Source of the DNA: an uncultured Lachnospiraceae bacterium
Lineage (GTDB): Bacteria; Bacillota; Clostridia; Lachnospirales; Lachnospiraceae
DNA length: 36,776 bases
NCBI GenBank assembly: GCA_947628045.1
Contig: CANQYP010000005.1
Span: 1-36,776 of the forward strand
Reading direction: 5' to 3'
Positions 1-10,370 of the stretch are shown piece after piece; the first letter of the stretch is position 1; every line of letters begins with the position of its first letter. Made by a program: the position numbers and the translations under genes. The notes under the pieces are model-generated. The model was not told where the DNA came from, searched no databases, and was given only the letters and a program-made list of their open reading frames with translations.

Positions 1-100
1 CGCGGTGATATGAAATTTCCTCCAGACATCCCTGGCGGTTTTCGCAAAAATTTTCGCAGGATTTTACGCTCCCCCTACTGGCAGAAATCAAAAAGTATGT

Positions 101-106
101 TATAAT
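101..106 (+). promoter_or_regulatory. putative extended -10 promoter (TGtTATAAT) upstream of the GGDEF/EAL gene
   Basis: atgtTATAAT; ctggca about 17 nt upstream is a weak -35. Confidence 0.45.
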
Positions 107-159
107 TCAGGGAAAGAGTTCCGCTTAAACCAGTATATTATGGAAGAAACTCAGCCAAA

Positions 160-2121
160 ATGAAAGGCAGCGGCATAGGCAATGCACGCAGAAGGGATGA
201 AAACAGTATGGCCAGCTGGAATCTGTCGTTCGACTATGCGTCAGTGTTTTTTCTATTATTGATCCTCGTCTGCTACTTCAGCGAGAAGATGGTTCCCCTG
301 CGCAGTCACAGGGCTTTCCTTGTGATGCTCATCAACGACCTCTTATCGGCGACCCTTGAGATCGTCGCGACGTGGATGATACGCAATATAGAAGTCATTG
401 GCTACAATGGCGTTTTTTTCGCGCTCACGCTGTCAAACCTCGCGGTCAACATCACCTGCATCACCTTTACGTTCTACATTCTGCAGCTGGCCCATATCGA
501 TATCCTGAAAAGTAAGATTCAGCATTCCCTCTTCATCGGCGCGATCTCGGTCGAAGTCATTGTTCTTGCCATCAACTATTTCTCACACTGGGCGTTCACG
601 CTTGAAGACGGCGTATACCGGGTCTCTTATGCGTCGCTGATCCTGTACGCGATCGATGGCGTCATGTTCCTTGTGTGCCTCGTCACGATCGTTCGTTTCC
701 GGAAGCATTTTCAGTTTCTGCGGGTCGTGCCCCTTCTTTTCACCTTGGTCTTCTGTATCATTATGGCGGCGATCCAGCTGACGGCCTATGTGCCGATGCT
801 GCATCTCATGATCACCGCGCTCTGCCTGATCATGTTCCATTACCAGCAGAACGCCGGGACTGTGACAGACATGGTGACCAAGCAGTTCAACCGCCGTTTC
901 CTGAGAGAATATTTATATGGAAAGTTCTCGGAGGGCAAGCCCTTCGGCGTCGTCTCAGTGGCGATGGATGACTTCAAATTCATCAACAGGACCTATGGCG
1001 CGGAGACGGGCGATTCCCTGCTGCTCCAAGTGGGCGAATATCTGAATACGGTCCGATCCTCCGGCATCGTGTTCCGGCTTGGTTCCGACCAATTCTATCT
1101 TGTCGTCGACAGACGCGTCAGCCAGCTTTCCTCCGTCGCGGAAGAGATCAGGGAACGTTTCCATCAGCCGTGGCTTACAAGCGTAGGGACTGAGATCATG
1201 ATGTCCGCGTCCCTCTGCTACATCGAATGTCCAAAGGACGCCGATTCCTACGATTCCATGATCGATACGCTGGATTACTCGACCAGCCTCGCGAAGAAAT
1301 CCAGAAAGGGCGGCATCACTTACGTCGGCGACCTGGATCTCTCCAAGCTCAGACAGGAGAAGGCGATCGAAACCGCCATCAAACACGCGATGGACCGCGA
1401 CGAGCTGAAGGTGTACTACCAGCCGATCTTTTCCGTGAAGGATAACGTCTACAATTCCGCGGAGGCGCTCGTGCGTCTGAACGACGATGCGCTCGGCTGG
1501 ATCTCTCCGGAGGATTTCATTCCGATCGCGGAGAAAAATGGCATGATCGTCGAGATGGGCGAGATGATCCTCACAAAAGTCTGCAGATTCATCCGGGATT
1601 TTCATCTCGCGGATACGACCATACAGTACATAGAAGTAAACATCAGTCCCGTACAGCTGCGGCAGCCGGGATTCGCCGAGCGTTTCAAGCGGATCCTTGA
1701 GGATTACAACGTCAAGCCGCAGCAGATCAACATCGAGATCACGGAGATGACCACTTTCAATTCCTCCGTGATCGTCCAGAAGAACATTCAGGAGCTGGTC
1801 GACTTCGGGATCGTATTCTCCCTCGATGATTATGGCTCGGGAAACGCCAACATCGACTACATCAACCGTATGCCGTTCAAGCTGATCAAGATCGACAAGT
1901 ACATCATCTGGGATTCCTTCAAGAGCCGGAAGGCTGGGATCACCCTCTCCTACACGATCGGCATGCTGAACGCGCTCGACCTCTGCATCGTGGCGGAGGG
2001 CGTCGAGACGGAAGAAATGCGGGAACACCTCGCAAAGGTGGGCTGCCATTATCTGCAGGGCTGGTACTACTCCAGGGCTGTGCCCGAGCAGGAGTTCATT
2101 CGTCTGGTGGCAGCGCAATAA
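160..2121 (+). CDS. membrane GGDEF/EAL domain protein, probable c-di-GMP phosphodiesterase
   Basis: Multi-TM N-terminus; degenerate GGDEF (RLGSDQF); EAL motifs present (EALVRL, VNISPVQL, EITEM, LDDYGSG, KIDK, AEGVET, LQGWYYS). True start may be a later Met (MASWNL). Confidence 0.9.
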   Translation: MKGSGIGNARRRDENSMASWNLSFDYASVFFLLLILVCYFSEKMVPLRSHRAFLVMLINDLLSATLEIVATWMIRNIEVIGYNGVFFALTLSNLAVNITCITFTFYILQLAHIDILKSKIQHSLFIGAISVEVIVLAINYFSHWAFTLEDGVYRVSYASLILYAIDGVMFLVCLVTIVRFRKHFQFLRVVPLLFTLVFCIIMAAIQLTAYVPMLHLMITALCLIMFHYQQNAGTVTDMVTKQFNRRFLREYLYGKFSEGKPFGVVSVAMDDFKFINRTYGAETGDSLLLQVGEYLNTVRSSGIVFRLGSDQFYLVVDRRVSQLSSVAEEIRERFHQPWLTSVGTEIMMSASLCYIECPKDADSYDSMIDTLDYSTSLAKKSRKGGITYVGDLDLSKLRQEKAIETAIKHAMDRDELKVYYQPIFSVKDNVYNSAEALVRLNDDALGWISPEDFIPIAEKNGMIVEMGEMILTKVCRFIRDFHLADTTIQYIEVNISPVQLRQPGFAERFKRILEDYNVKPQQINIEITEMTTFNSSVIVQKNIQELVDFGIVFSLDDYGSGNANIDYINRMPFKLIKIDKYIIWDSFKSRKAGITLSYTIGMLNALDLCIVAEGVETEEMREHLAKVGCHYLQGWYYSRAVPEQEFIRLVAAQ

Positions 2122-2130
2122 ATTCGCGTA

Positions 2131-2323
2131 AGCAACGAGCCGTGCAAAGATGACGGATGACAAAGCGGCTGCTTGCAGACGGCTTTGTCAGGCGGCAGCT
2201 TTATAGGGCGACTGCCCGCGGCCGACACATTTGCCATTTGGCGAGGTTATTTCGAGCCTAGCGGCAAAGCGCACCATTGTTGGGAAAGCCAAAAGCTTTT
2301 CGAGGTTCGCATGGCTCGTTGCT
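2131..2323. repeat. 193-bp intergenic element bounded by imperfect 15-bp inverted repeats with internal hairpins
   Basis: AGCAACGAGCCGTGC (2131-2145) and GCATGGCTCGTTGCT (2309-2323); inner ACAAAGC...GCTTTGT and TTTGCC...GGCAAA stems. Confidence 0.5.
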
Positions 2324-2363
2324 ATTGAAGTGCACTATACACGAACAGAGGAGATCTAATCAT

Positions 2364-3248
2364 ATGTGGATCGCAGATAAATGGAAGGACTACGAGGTGT
2401 TGGACACGTCAGCGGGCGAAAAGCTTGAGCGCTGGGGCGATTATCTGCTCGTACGCCCGGATCCGCAGGTGATCTGGAATACGCCGAAACGACACCCCGG
2501 CTGGAAAAAATGCAGCGCCCACTATCACCGCAGCAAAAAGGGCGGCGGCGAGTGGGAGTTTTTTGACCTGCCCAAGCAGTGGGATATTTCTTACCAAAGT
2601 CCGGCGCTCAAGCGGGATCTTCGTTTCCAGCTGAAACCCTTCAGTTTCAAGCACACCGGGCTCTTCCCGGAACAGGCCGTCAACTGGGACTGGTTCTCCG
2701 AAAAAATTCAAAATGCGGTCTCGGCTGGGCGTCCGGTCAAAGTGCTGAACCTCTTTGCCTACACAGGCGGCGCGACGCTCGCAGCCGCGGCGGCAGGAGC
2801 CTCTGTGACGCATGTGGACGCCTCGAAGGGCATGGTCGGCTGGGCGAAGGAAAACGCCGCCGCATCCGGGCTCTCGGACGCCCCGATCCGCTGGCTCGTG
2901 GACGACTGCGTGAAATTCGTGGAACGTGAGATCCGCCGCGGCAACCGCTACGACGGCATTATCATGGATCCGCCCTCCTACGGGCGCGGTCCGAAAGGCG
3001 AGATCTGGAAGATCGAGGACGCGATCCATCCCTTCATTCAGCTCTGCGCGAAACTGCTGAGCGACGACCCGCTCTTCTTTCTCGTCAATTCCTACACGAC
3101 CGGGCTGGCTCCCGCCGTCCTGACTTACCTGATCGCGACCGAGCTGAAACGGTTCGGCGGTCATGTAGATTCCCAGGAGATCGGGCTGCCCGTCACACAA
3201 ACCGGCTTGATCCTGCCTTGCGGGGCATCGGGACGCTGGGAAAAATAG
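2364..3248 (+). CDS. class I SAM-dependent methyltransferase (RlmI/RlmK-like rRNA methyltransferase family)
   Basis: LNLFAYTGGATLAAAAAGASVTHVDAS (SAM motif) and IIMDPPSYGRGPKGE; ATG at 2364 preceded by gaggag RBS; ORF track starts earlier at 2277. Confidence 0.85.
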   Translation: MWIADKWKDYEVLDTSAGEKLERWGDYLLVRPDPQVIWNTPKRHPGWKKCSAHYHRSKKGGGEWEFFDLPKQWDISYQSPALKRDLRFQLKPFSFKHTGLFPEQAVNWDWFSEKIQNAVSAGRPVKVLNLFAYTGGATLAAAAAGASVTHVDASKGMVGWAKENAAASGLSDAPIRWLVDDCVKFVEREIRRGNRYDGIIMDPPSYGRGPKGEIWKIEDAIHPFIQLCAKLLSDDPLFFLVNSYTTGLAPAVLTYLIATELKRFGGHVDSQEIGLPVTQTGLILPCGASGRWEK

Positions 3249-3261
3249 AATAACAAAAAGA

Positions 3262-3310
3262 ATCCCCGCAGAATACATTTACTTTGATGTTTCTGCGGGA
3301 ATTTTTATTT
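3262..3310. terminator. bidirectional intrinsic terminator between the methyltransferase and ftsH
   Basis: tccccgcagaa...ttctgcgggaattttt hairpin with T run; genes converge. Confidence 0.75.
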
Positions 3311-3321
3311 CTTATTTGTAA

Positions 3322-5433
3322 TTATTCCTCTGACGCATTCTCCCCAGTCTGCTCCGGCTGGGCAACCGTCCCGACATCACTCGTCGGCGCTGTCTCCCCG
3401 GTCTGCTCCGGCTGGGCAACCGTCCCGGCATCACTCGTCGACGCTGCCTCCTTAGTCTGCTCCGGCTGGGCAGCTGTCTCCTCGACCGCCTTTTCGCTGA
3501 TGCGGGAGACCGGTTCTTTCTTCTCGTCCTCCTCGGAGATTCCCTCGACCTCGTGGAAGATCTGCATGAATTCCTTGCCGGTGATCGTCTCCTTCGCGAT
3601 CAGGAACTCCGCGATCTTGTCGAGCGCCTTGCGGTGCTCGGTCAGCAGCCGTTTCGCCTCCTCGTAGGAGTCCTTGAGCACTGCCATCACTTCCTGGTCC
3701 ACGTCCGCCGCCGTCGCGTCGCTGCAGTTCATGATCGGACGGTTGTCGAGGTACTGGTTCGCCTGCACCTCAAGCCCCATCAGCCCGAAACGCTTTGACA
3801 TGCCGTACTGCGTCACCATCGCGCGGGCGATGCGCGTCGCCTTCTCGATGTCGTTCGCGGCTCCGGTTGTCACCGTGTCGAAGACAAGCTCCTCCGCCGC
3901 GCGCCCCGCCACGCACTCGACGAGCATCGCGCGGATCTCTTTCTCGGTGTTCAGGTACTTCTCTTCCTCCGGCACATTCATCACATAGCCGAGCGCGCCC
4001 ATCGTGCGCGGCACGATCGTGATCTTCTGCACCGGCTCGGAGTCCTTCTGCAGAGCGCTCACCAGCGCGTGTCCTACCTCGTGGTAAGAGACGATCCTGC
4101 GTTCTTCCTTGCTCAGAATACGATCCTTCTTCTCCTTGCCGACAAGCACGATCTCCACCGACTCGAACAGATCCTTCTGGGAAACCGCCTTGCGCCCCTG
4201 CTTGACCGCGAGGATCGCCGCCTCGTTGATCATGTTCGCGAGGTCCGAACCCACCGCGCCCGAGGTCGCCAGCGCGATCGCCTCGAGATCGACGGTCTCG
4301 TCCATGTTGACGTCCTTGGAATGCACCTTCAGGACGTCGATGCGCCCCTTAAGGTCCGGCTTGTCGACGATGACGCGCCGGTCGAAACGTCCCGGACGCA
4401 GCAGCGCCTGATCCAGCACCTCCGGGCGGTTCGTCGCCGCCAGCACCAGCAGCCCCTTGGACGTGTCGAACCCGTCCATCTCTGCCAGCAGCTGGTTCAG
4501 CGTCTGCTCGCGCTCGTCGTTGCCGCCGCCGTAACGGCTGTCACGACTCTTGCCGATCGCGTCGATCTCATCAATGAAAATGATACACGGCGCGTTCTTC
4601 TTCGCCTCCTCGAACAGGTCGCGGACACGGGAGGCGCCGACGCCGACAAACATCTCCACAAAATCCGAACCGGAGAGCGAGAAGAACGGGCACTTCGCCT
4701 CGCCGGCGACCGCCTTCGCGAGCAGCGTCTTGCCGGTGCCCGGAGGTCCCACAAGCAGCGCGCCCTTCGGGAGCTTGGCGCCGATCGTCGTGTACTTGCC
4801 CGGATTCTCCAGGAAGTCGACGACCTCCTGCAGCGACTCCTTCGCCTCGTCCTGCCCCGCGACGTCCTGAAACGTCACGCCGGTCTCCTTCTGCACATAC
4901 ACCTTCGCGCGGCTCTTGCCGACGCCCATGATCCCGCCGCTGCCGCCGCCCATCCGGCGCATCACGAAACCGAAGATGATCCAGATCATCAGTACAGGGA
5001 ACACAAACGTCACGAGCATCTCCACGATCATCATCGACGTGGTGTCCGGGATCTCCTCGGTAAACTTCACATCCGCGCGCCGCAGCCGCTCGATCAGGTT
5101 CGGGTCGTCCGGGTTCCCCGTATAATAGGTCGTGTTCCCGGTGCCCAGAATATCGGAAAGCGCCTCGATCGTCTTCATCTCGATCTCGATGCGCGAAGAC
5201 GTGATCGTCACGCGCTCGACTGTCCCCGCGTCAAGCCGATCCAGAAATTCATCGTATGTGATCTCGACCGCCGCCGTGCTGTTTCTCATATTGTTCAGCA
5301 TCGCCACCGCCAGAATGGCTACCAGCGTCACGATCAGAAAAATCGTGAACGTGGAGCGGTTCTTGTTCGGATCCCCCTGGGGTCCCTGACCCCCTCCTGA
5401 CGGGCGATTGTTTCTCTGCTGGTTATTGTCCAT
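3322..5433 (-). CDS. ftsH: ATP-dependent zinc metalloprotease FtsH
   Basis: [32 protein letters not shown] region, zinc site HEVGH; two N-terminal TM segments. Confidence 0.97.
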   Translation of the reverse strand: MDNNQQRNNRPSGGGQGPQGDPNKNRSTFTIFLIVTLVAILAVAMLNNMRNSTAAVEITYDEFLDRLDAGTVERVTITSSRIEIEMKTIEALSDILGTGNTTYYTGNPDDPNLIERLRRADVKFTEEIPDTTSMMIVEMLVTFVFPVLMIWIIFGFVMRRMGGGSGGIMGVGKSRAKVYVQKETGVTFQDVAGQDEAKESLQEVVDFLENPGKYTTIGAKLPKGALLVGPPGTGKTLLAKAVAGEAKCPFFSLSGSDFVEMFVGVGASRVRDLFEEAKKNAPCIIFIDEIDAIGKSRDSRYGGGNDEREQTLNQLLAEMDGFDTSKGLLVLAATNRPEVLDQALLRPGRFDRRVIVDKPDLKGRIDVLKVHSKDVNMDETVDLEAIALATSGAVGSDLANMINEAAILAVKQGRKAVSQKDLFESVEIVLVGKEKKDRILSKEERRIVSYHEVGHALVSALQKDSEPVQKITIVPRTMGALGYVMNVPEEEKYLNTEKEIRAMLVECVAGRAAEELVFDTVTTGAANDIEKATRIARAMVTQYGMSKRFGLMGLEVQANQYLDNRPIMNCSDATAADVDQEVMAVLKDSYEEAKRLLTEHRKALDKIAEFLIAKETITGKEFMQIFHEVEGISEEDEKKEPVSRISEKAVEETAAQPEQTKEAASTSDAGTVAQPEQTGETAPTSDVGTVAQPEQTGENASEE
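3347..3480. repeat. 54-bp in-frame tandem repeat in the ftsH 3' end
   Basis: gtctgctccggctggg starts at 3347, 3401 and 3455 (period 54 nt = 18 aa, AQPEQT-rich). Confidence 0.9.
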
Positions 5434-5564
5434 AGGTTCCTCCTCTTCTGTTGTCTAAGCCAAAATACATTATAAAGAGATGTATTCCATAAATCAATAG
5501 CATAAATCTAAAATATTTGCAAAATTTCTAGAAAAAAAGCATAGATTTTCCACGGAGAACGTTG

Positions 5565-5570
5565 TATAAT
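5565..5570 (+). promoter_or_regulatory. putative -10 box for pyrG
   Basis: gttgTATAATag; -35 is weak; implies a leader of about 275 nt. Confidence 0.45.
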
Positions 5571-5578
5571 AGCTTTCG

Positions 5579-5825
5579 GTTCAGTCATGCCGACGACGGC
5601 CTGATCCGTATGGTTCGTCGCACCCTGCGCATGGCTTTTTTATTGTGAAAGCCCGGCCTCCATGCATAGTCGGACGACAAGTTCACTTGTCGGACTGGCT
5701 CTGCATGAGAGACGCTGACCCGTATGAGCAAAAAAGCAGCGTGAGCAGAGCGAACGATGTAATTTGCAAATAACGGGTAGGATTGCGGGAGCACATAGTG
5801 CGGAGCAATCCGTAGGGCTCTCATA
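5579..5825 (+). promoter_or_regulatory. structured pyrG leader / intergenic element (uncharacterised)
   Basis: Hairpins CGACAAG-ttca-CTTGTCG (5675-5692) and GGATTGC..GCACataGTGC..GCAATCC (5780-5811); TCATGC/GCATGA closing stem (5585-5590/5703-5708). Confidence 0.45.
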
Positions 5826-5851
5826 CAAATAAGATAATACAGGAGGAAACT

Positions 5852-7462
5852 ATGCCAGTAAAATACGTTTTCGTCACCGGCGGCGTCGTCTCCGGCCTCG
5901 GCAAGGGGATCACGGCGGCATCGCTCGGGCGGCTCCTAAAGGCACGGGGCTACAAGGTCACCATGCAGAAATTCGACCCCTACATAAACATCGACCCGGG
6001 AACCATGAACCCGATCCAGCACGGCGAGGTCTTCGTCACGGACGACGGCGCGGAGACCGATCTCGACCTCGGTCACTATGAGCGTTTCATCGACGAAAGC
6101 CTGAGCAAAAATTCCAACGTCACGACGGGCAAGATCTACTGGTCCGTGCTCCACAAGGAGCGCCGCGGCGACTACGGCGGAGGCACGGTGCAGGTGATCC
6201 CGCACATCACAAATGAGATCAAGAGTCGGTTCCACCGGGATTATTCGACCGACGAGACACAGATCGCGATCATCGAGGTCGGCGGCACGGTCGGCGACAT
6301 TGAGAGCCAGCCGTTCCTGGAGGCGATCCGCCAGTTCCAGCACGACATCGGGCATGAGAACGCGATCCTGATCCACGTCACGCTGATCCCTTATCTGAAG
6401 GCGTCCGGAGAGATGAAGACCAAGCCGACCCAGGCGAGCGTCAAGCAGCTGCAGGGAATGGGCATCTGGCCGGACATCATCGTGTGCCGCTCCGAGTTCC
6501 CGCTCGGTCAGGGCATCAAGGACAAGATCGCCCTGTTCTGCAACGTTCCAAGCTCACATGTGCTGCAGAACCTGGACGTGGAATATCTGTATGAGGCGCC
6601 GCTCGCCATGGAGCGCGAGAACCTCGCGCAGGTGGCGTGCGAATGTCTGCACCTGCCCTGTCCGGAGCCGGATCTGTCCGACTGGCAGGCGATGGTCGAC
6701 GCCCTGCGCTCCCCGACCTCCGAGGTGGACATCGCGCTCGTCGGAAAATACATTCAGCTCCACGACGCGTACATCAGCGTCGTCGAGGCGCTGAAACACG
6801 GCGGGATCGCGAGCCGCGCGGTCGTCAACCTGCACTGGGTCAATTCCGAGGAGGTCACGCGAGAGAATGCCGCCGAGCTGCTCTCCGGCATGGACGGTAT
6901 CCTGGTGCCCGGCGGTTTCGGCGACCGCGGCATCGAGGGCAAGATCGAGGCGATCCGCTATGCGCGCCTGAACAAGATCCCCTATCTTGGGCTGTGCCTC
7001 GGCATGCAGCTCGCGATCGTCGAGTTCGCGCGCAATGTCGCCGGGCTCGGGGACGCGCACAGCATTGAGCTGGATCCGCAGACCCCGCATCCCGTGATCG
7101 CGCTCCTGCCCGACCAGAACGGCGTCGAGGACATCGGCGGCACGCTGCGCCTCGGCTCCTACCCGTGCGTGCTCGACGAGACCACGCTCGCGTACCGGCT
7201 TTACGGCGAAAAAGAGATCCACGAGCGCCACAGGCACCGCTATGAGGTCAACAATGACTACCGCAAGATCCTCACCGAAAACGGCATGACGCTCTCCGGT
7301 ATTTCCCCGGACGGGCGCATCGTGGAGATGGTCGAGCTGAAGGACCACCCATTCTTCATCGGGACACAGGCGCACCCGGAGCTCAAATCGCGTCCGAACC
7401 GCCCGCACCCGCTGTTCCGCGGATTCGTGGAGGCGGCGCTCACGCTGCGTCAGAGTCGCTAA
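5852..7462 (+). CDS. pyrG: CTP synthase
   Basis: [27 protein letters not shown]; glutaminase GLCLGMQ; aggagga RBS. Confidence 0.98.
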   Translation: MPVKYVFVTGGVVSGLGKGITAASLGRLLKARGYKVTMQKFDPYINIDPGTMNPIQHGEVFVTDDGAETDLDLGHYERFIDESLSKNSNVTTGKIYWSVLHKERRGDYGGGTVQVIPHITNEIKSRFHRDYSTDETQIAIIEVGGTVGDIESQPFLEAIRQFQHDIGHENAILIHVTLIPYLKASGEMKTKPTQASVKQLQGMGIWPDIIVCRSEFPLGQGIKDKIALFCNVPSSHVLQNLDVEYLYEAPLAMERENLAQVACECLHLPCPEPDLSDWQAMVDALRSPTSEVDIALVGKYIQLHDAYISVVEALKHGGIASRAVVNLHWVNSEEVTRENAAELLSGMDGILVPGGFGDRGIEGKIEAIRYARLNKIPYLGLCLGMQLAIVEFARNVAGLGDAHSIELDPQTPHPVIALLPDQNGVEDIGGTLRLGSYPCVLDETTLAYRLYGEKEIHERHRHRYEVNNDYRKILTENGMTLSGISPDGRIVEMVELKDHPFFIGTQAHPELKSRPNRPHPLFRGFVEAALTLRQSR

Positions 7463-7471
7463 GACAGACAA

Positions 7472-7508
7472 AGGGCTGCTGCAGTATTCTGCGACAGCCC
7501 TGTTTTTT
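7472..7508. terminator. bidirectional intrinsic terminator
   Basis: agggctgctgcagtattctgcgacagccctgttttttt. Confidence 0.8.
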
Positions 7509-8500
7509 TACTCTGCCGCCGCCTCGGCGAACCTGGTCGTCACCAGGTCCTCGTACGGCACGCGCGCCTCAAGCTCGCCCGCGCTCTCAAGGATATCCTG
7601 CAGCAGCTCAAAGCTCTCTTTCTCAAAGATCAGATCTTCCTTCCATGTGTCCTGCTCGTAATAACGCGTCACGATCGCCGTGATCGTCTCAATGTCCGTC
7701 TCCGCGAACTGCGGCGCGATCGTCTGCGCGATCTCCTCCGGCGTATGGCTGTTTACGTAATCCATACCCTTCTGCAGCGCGTTCGTGAATGCCTGGATCA
7801 CTTCCGGGTGCTCTTCGATATAATCCGATTTCGCGCAGTACGCCGTGTACGGCACATAGCCGGAATCCGTGCCGAGGGACGCCACGACGTAGCCGACGCC
7901 CTCCTGTTCAAGCGTGGTCGCTCCCGGCTCGAACTCTACCGTGAACTCTCCCTGTCCGCCGGAGAACGCCGCCGCGGTCGAACCGAAGTCGATCGACTGG
8001 TCGATGTCCACATCCTTCTCCGGGTCGATCCCGTTCTGTTTCAGGATATACTCGAACACCATCTCCGGCATGCCGCCTTTTCTACCGCCGAGCACGGCTC
8101 TGCCTTTCAAGTCCTCCCAGGTGAACTCCGGCAGCTCCTCCCGCGCGACAAGGAAATTCCCGGCGCGCTGTGTGAGCTGCGCAAAGTTGACCGGAGCGTC
8201 CGCCGCCCCTCCGCTATACGTATAGATGGACGCCTCCGAACCCATGAACCCGATGTCCGCCTCGCCCGAGAGCAGCGCCGTCATCGTTTTGTCCGCACCA
8301 AAGCCCGTGACGAGCGTAAGGTCAATGCCTTCCTCCGCAAAACAGCCCAGCTCGATCGCCGCGTACTGTGGAGCATAGAAGATCGAGTGCGCGACCTCAT
8401 TCAGCGTGAGCTTTACCGGTTCCTCCGCATCGGCGGCACAGGGCGCCGCGCCCAGCGCCAGCGTCGCCGCAAGTAGAAATGACAGAATTCTTTTTTTCAT
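7508..8500 (-). CDS. ABC transporter substrate-binding protein, NMT1/SsuA/ThiY-like
   Basis: Signal peptide; LNEVAHSIFYAPQYAAIELGCFAEEGIDLTLVTG; no adjacent permease or ATPase. Confidence 0.85.
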   Translation of the reverse strand: MKKRILSFLLAATLALGAAPCAADAEEPVKLTLNEVAHSIFYAPQYAAIELGCFAEEGIDLTLVTGFGADKTMTALLSGEADIGFMGSEASIYTYSGGAADAPVNFAQLTQRAGNFLVAREELPEFTWEDLKGRAVLGGRKGGMPEMVFEYILKQNGIDPEKDVDIDQSIDFGSTAAAFSGGQGEFTVEFEPGATTLEQEGVGYVVASLGTDSGYVPYTAYCAKSDYIEEHPEVIQAFTNALQKGMDYVNSHTPEEIAQTIAPQFAETDIETITAIVTRYYEQDTWKEDLIFEKESFELLQDILESAGELEARVPYEDLVTTRFAEAAAE

Positions 8501-8572
8501 GATGTCTCTCCTTTTTTCTCAGCTACCGTAGTATATGTGAAAAGGCGAGGCATGTGAATTTCAGATGACGCC

Positions 8573-8896
8573 TCAGAACACCAGCTGCACCAGCGCCATG
8601 TAGAAAAGCGTGCCGCCGAGGATCGACAGCAGCGTGTTGTGTCTCCATTTGTGCAGCAGCGCGGTCGCAGCCACCGCCAGGAATTCCGGGATCGCGTGCG
8701 TGCTCCCGGTGATTGAGATATCCTTCAGGCAGTAGACGACCAGCATGCCCATGATCGCGTACGGCAGGACTTCGCCCAGGTAGAGCACGGTCTTCGGTGT
8801 GCCCTTGCGGAAGACGAGGAACGGCAGGAAACGGATCAGTGCCGTCACGCCCGCGATCACCGCGATCAGCAACAGAGAATGCACCGGATCGATCAT
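8573..8896 (-). CDS. azlD: AzlD family branched-chain amino acid transport protein
   Basis: About 107 aa, hydrophobic, RFLPFLVFRKG; 4-bp overlap with azlC-like ORF. Confidence 0.85.
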   Translation of the reverse strand: MIDPVHSLLLIAVIAGVTALIRFLPFLVFRKGTPKTVLYLGEVLPYAIMGMLVVYCLKDISITGSTHAIPEFLAVAATALLHKWRHNTLLSILGGTLFYMALVQLVF

Positions 8897-9759
8897 CGCT
8901 TGTCCCCTCCTTTTCCTTTCATATTCTCGTTCGTATCTTTCCCGAATTCATATCCGCCTCGGGCGCCACCCCGCGGGAAAAGCGCCTCTGCGTCGTCCTG
9001 TGCAGCCGCCACGGTTTTCGCGCTGTCCGGCTGTATCTTTCCCTTGAACAGAAACATCGCGGCGAGGATCCCGAGCATCGACGGGATCAGGAAACTCTCC
9101 GCGCCAAACAGCAGACGGCAGACGATGGTGACCGCAATACCGGAGATCGCCGGGAGATGCTGTTTTGTCTTCTCCCACTGTTCCACGAAGATCACGACAA
9201 ACAGCGCCGTCATCGCGAAGTCGATCCCCGCGGAATTGAAGGACAGCGCGGCTCCCGCCGCCGCCCCGAGAATGCTCCCCGCGATCCAGTAGCACTGGTT
9301 CATCAGGGAGAGGAAAAAATAATAATTCTTCCGGTCGACGTCCTCCGGCAGGTCCGGCGAGCACACGAGTGAAAAGGTCTCATCGGTGAGCGCGAAGATC
9401 AGATACGGCTTGCGCCAGCCGGTATCGCTGTACTTTTCCAGCATCGTCAGACCGTAAAAGAGGTGCCGGATGTTCACGAGCACCGTCATCAGCGCCGCCG
9501 CGATCAGCGTCGCCCCGCCCGCAAGCAGGTCGACCGCCACATACTGCATCGAACCCGCGAAGATCGTCACGCTCATCAGCGCCGCCCACAGCCAGTTGTA
9601 GCCCTTGTCCTGCAGCAAGACGCCAAAGCCTGTCCCGAGCACAAGATACCCCGCCATGACCGGAAGGCTGGCGACAAACGCGTACCTTGCGGTCCTTCGG
9701 ACAGCGGCGAAACTGCCGGGCGCCGTCCCGTTTGATTTTCCTGCATTGCTCTTTTCCAT
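8893..9759 (-). CDS. azlC: AzlC family ABC permease-like protein
   Basis: PVMAGYLVLGTGFGVLLQDKGYNWLWAALMSVTIFAGSMQYVAVDLL. Confidence 0.9.
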   Translation of the reverse strand: MEKSNAGKSNGTAPGSFAAVRRTARYAFVASLPVMAGYLVLGTGFGVLLQDKGYNWLWAALMSVTIFAGSMQYVAVDLLAGGATLIAAALMTVLVNIRHLFYGLTMLEKYSDTGWRKPYLIFALTDETFSLVCSPDLPEDVDRKNYYFFLSLMNQCYWIAGSILGAAAGAALSFNSAGIDFAMTALFVVIFVEQWEKTKQHLPAISGIAVTIVCRLLFGAESFLIPSMLGILAAMFLFKGKIQPDSAKTVAAAQDDAEALFPRGGARGGYEFGKDTNENMKGKGGDKR

Positions 9760-9823
9760 ACGGTATGTACCCTCTATCCTTCTGTTTTTTATCGGAGATA
9801 AATCGCGGCAAACGCGCCCCGGT

Positions 9824-10282
9824 TCAGCGCAATTTCTTCTGCATCAGCTCGTACACCAGCACCTTCCCGTTCTCCACCGGCGTGCTGCAGTGCCGGACCG
9901 TCCTGTAGCCCCTCTTCTCATGGAAGATGCAGCCGGGAAGGGACGTCTCGATCACCGCGTCCTTGAACAGTTCCGCCGCCTTCGCCTCCATGAACTCCAT
10001 GATCGCCGTGCCGTAGCCCTTGTTCTGGCTGTCCGGCAGCACATACCCTCTCTTCAGGTGCCTGCGCTCCACCGTGCCGGTCCCCACAAACCTGCCCTCG
10101 TCGCACAGCAGGTAGGTATTCCCCTTCCGAATGTCCTCCAGAATGTGCTCCATGTCGTTCTGCTCCAGAAAAAACTTCACAACCTCCTCGGTATAATACG
10201 CCGGATAGATCTCCCGGATCGTCGTCTCCACGATGCGGAGCACCTCCGGCGCGTGTTTCTCTTCCGCCTGAATAAATTCCAT
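9824..10282 (-). CDS. GNAT family N-acetyltransferase
   Basis: YVLPDSQNKGYGTAIMEFMEAKA acetyl-CoA binding motif. Confidence 0.85.
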   Translation of the reverse strand: MEFIQAEEKHAPEVLRIVETTIREIYPAYYTEEVVKFFLEQNDMEHILEDIRKGNTYLLCDEGRFVGTGTVERRHLKRGYVLPDSQNKGYGTAIMEFMEAKAAELFKDAVIETSLPGCIFHEKRGYRTVRHCSTPVENGKVLVYELMQKKLR

Positions 10283-10370
10283 GACTGCCTCCTTTTCCGA
10301 ATCCGTCTCTCACTGTGCTGCGCGCAGCCGCCGAACCCCTTTCTTCGATCCCTGTGCGGGTCTGCGCATA

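Noticed and set aside
955-2163. Long minus-strand ORF (402 aa) opposite the GGDEF/EAL gene
   Set aside because: Shadow ORF of a GC-rich coding region; Asp/Arg/His-rich composition with no family motif.
4069-5400. 443-aa plus-strand ORF opposite ftsH
   Set aside because: Low-complexity shadow of ftsH.
5579-5642. Classical intrinsic terminator in the pyrG leader (CGACGA...TCGTCG followed by a T run)
   Set aside because: The T run is separated from the 6-bp stem by an unpaired stretch, so it is not a clean terminator; left as part of the uncharacterised leader.
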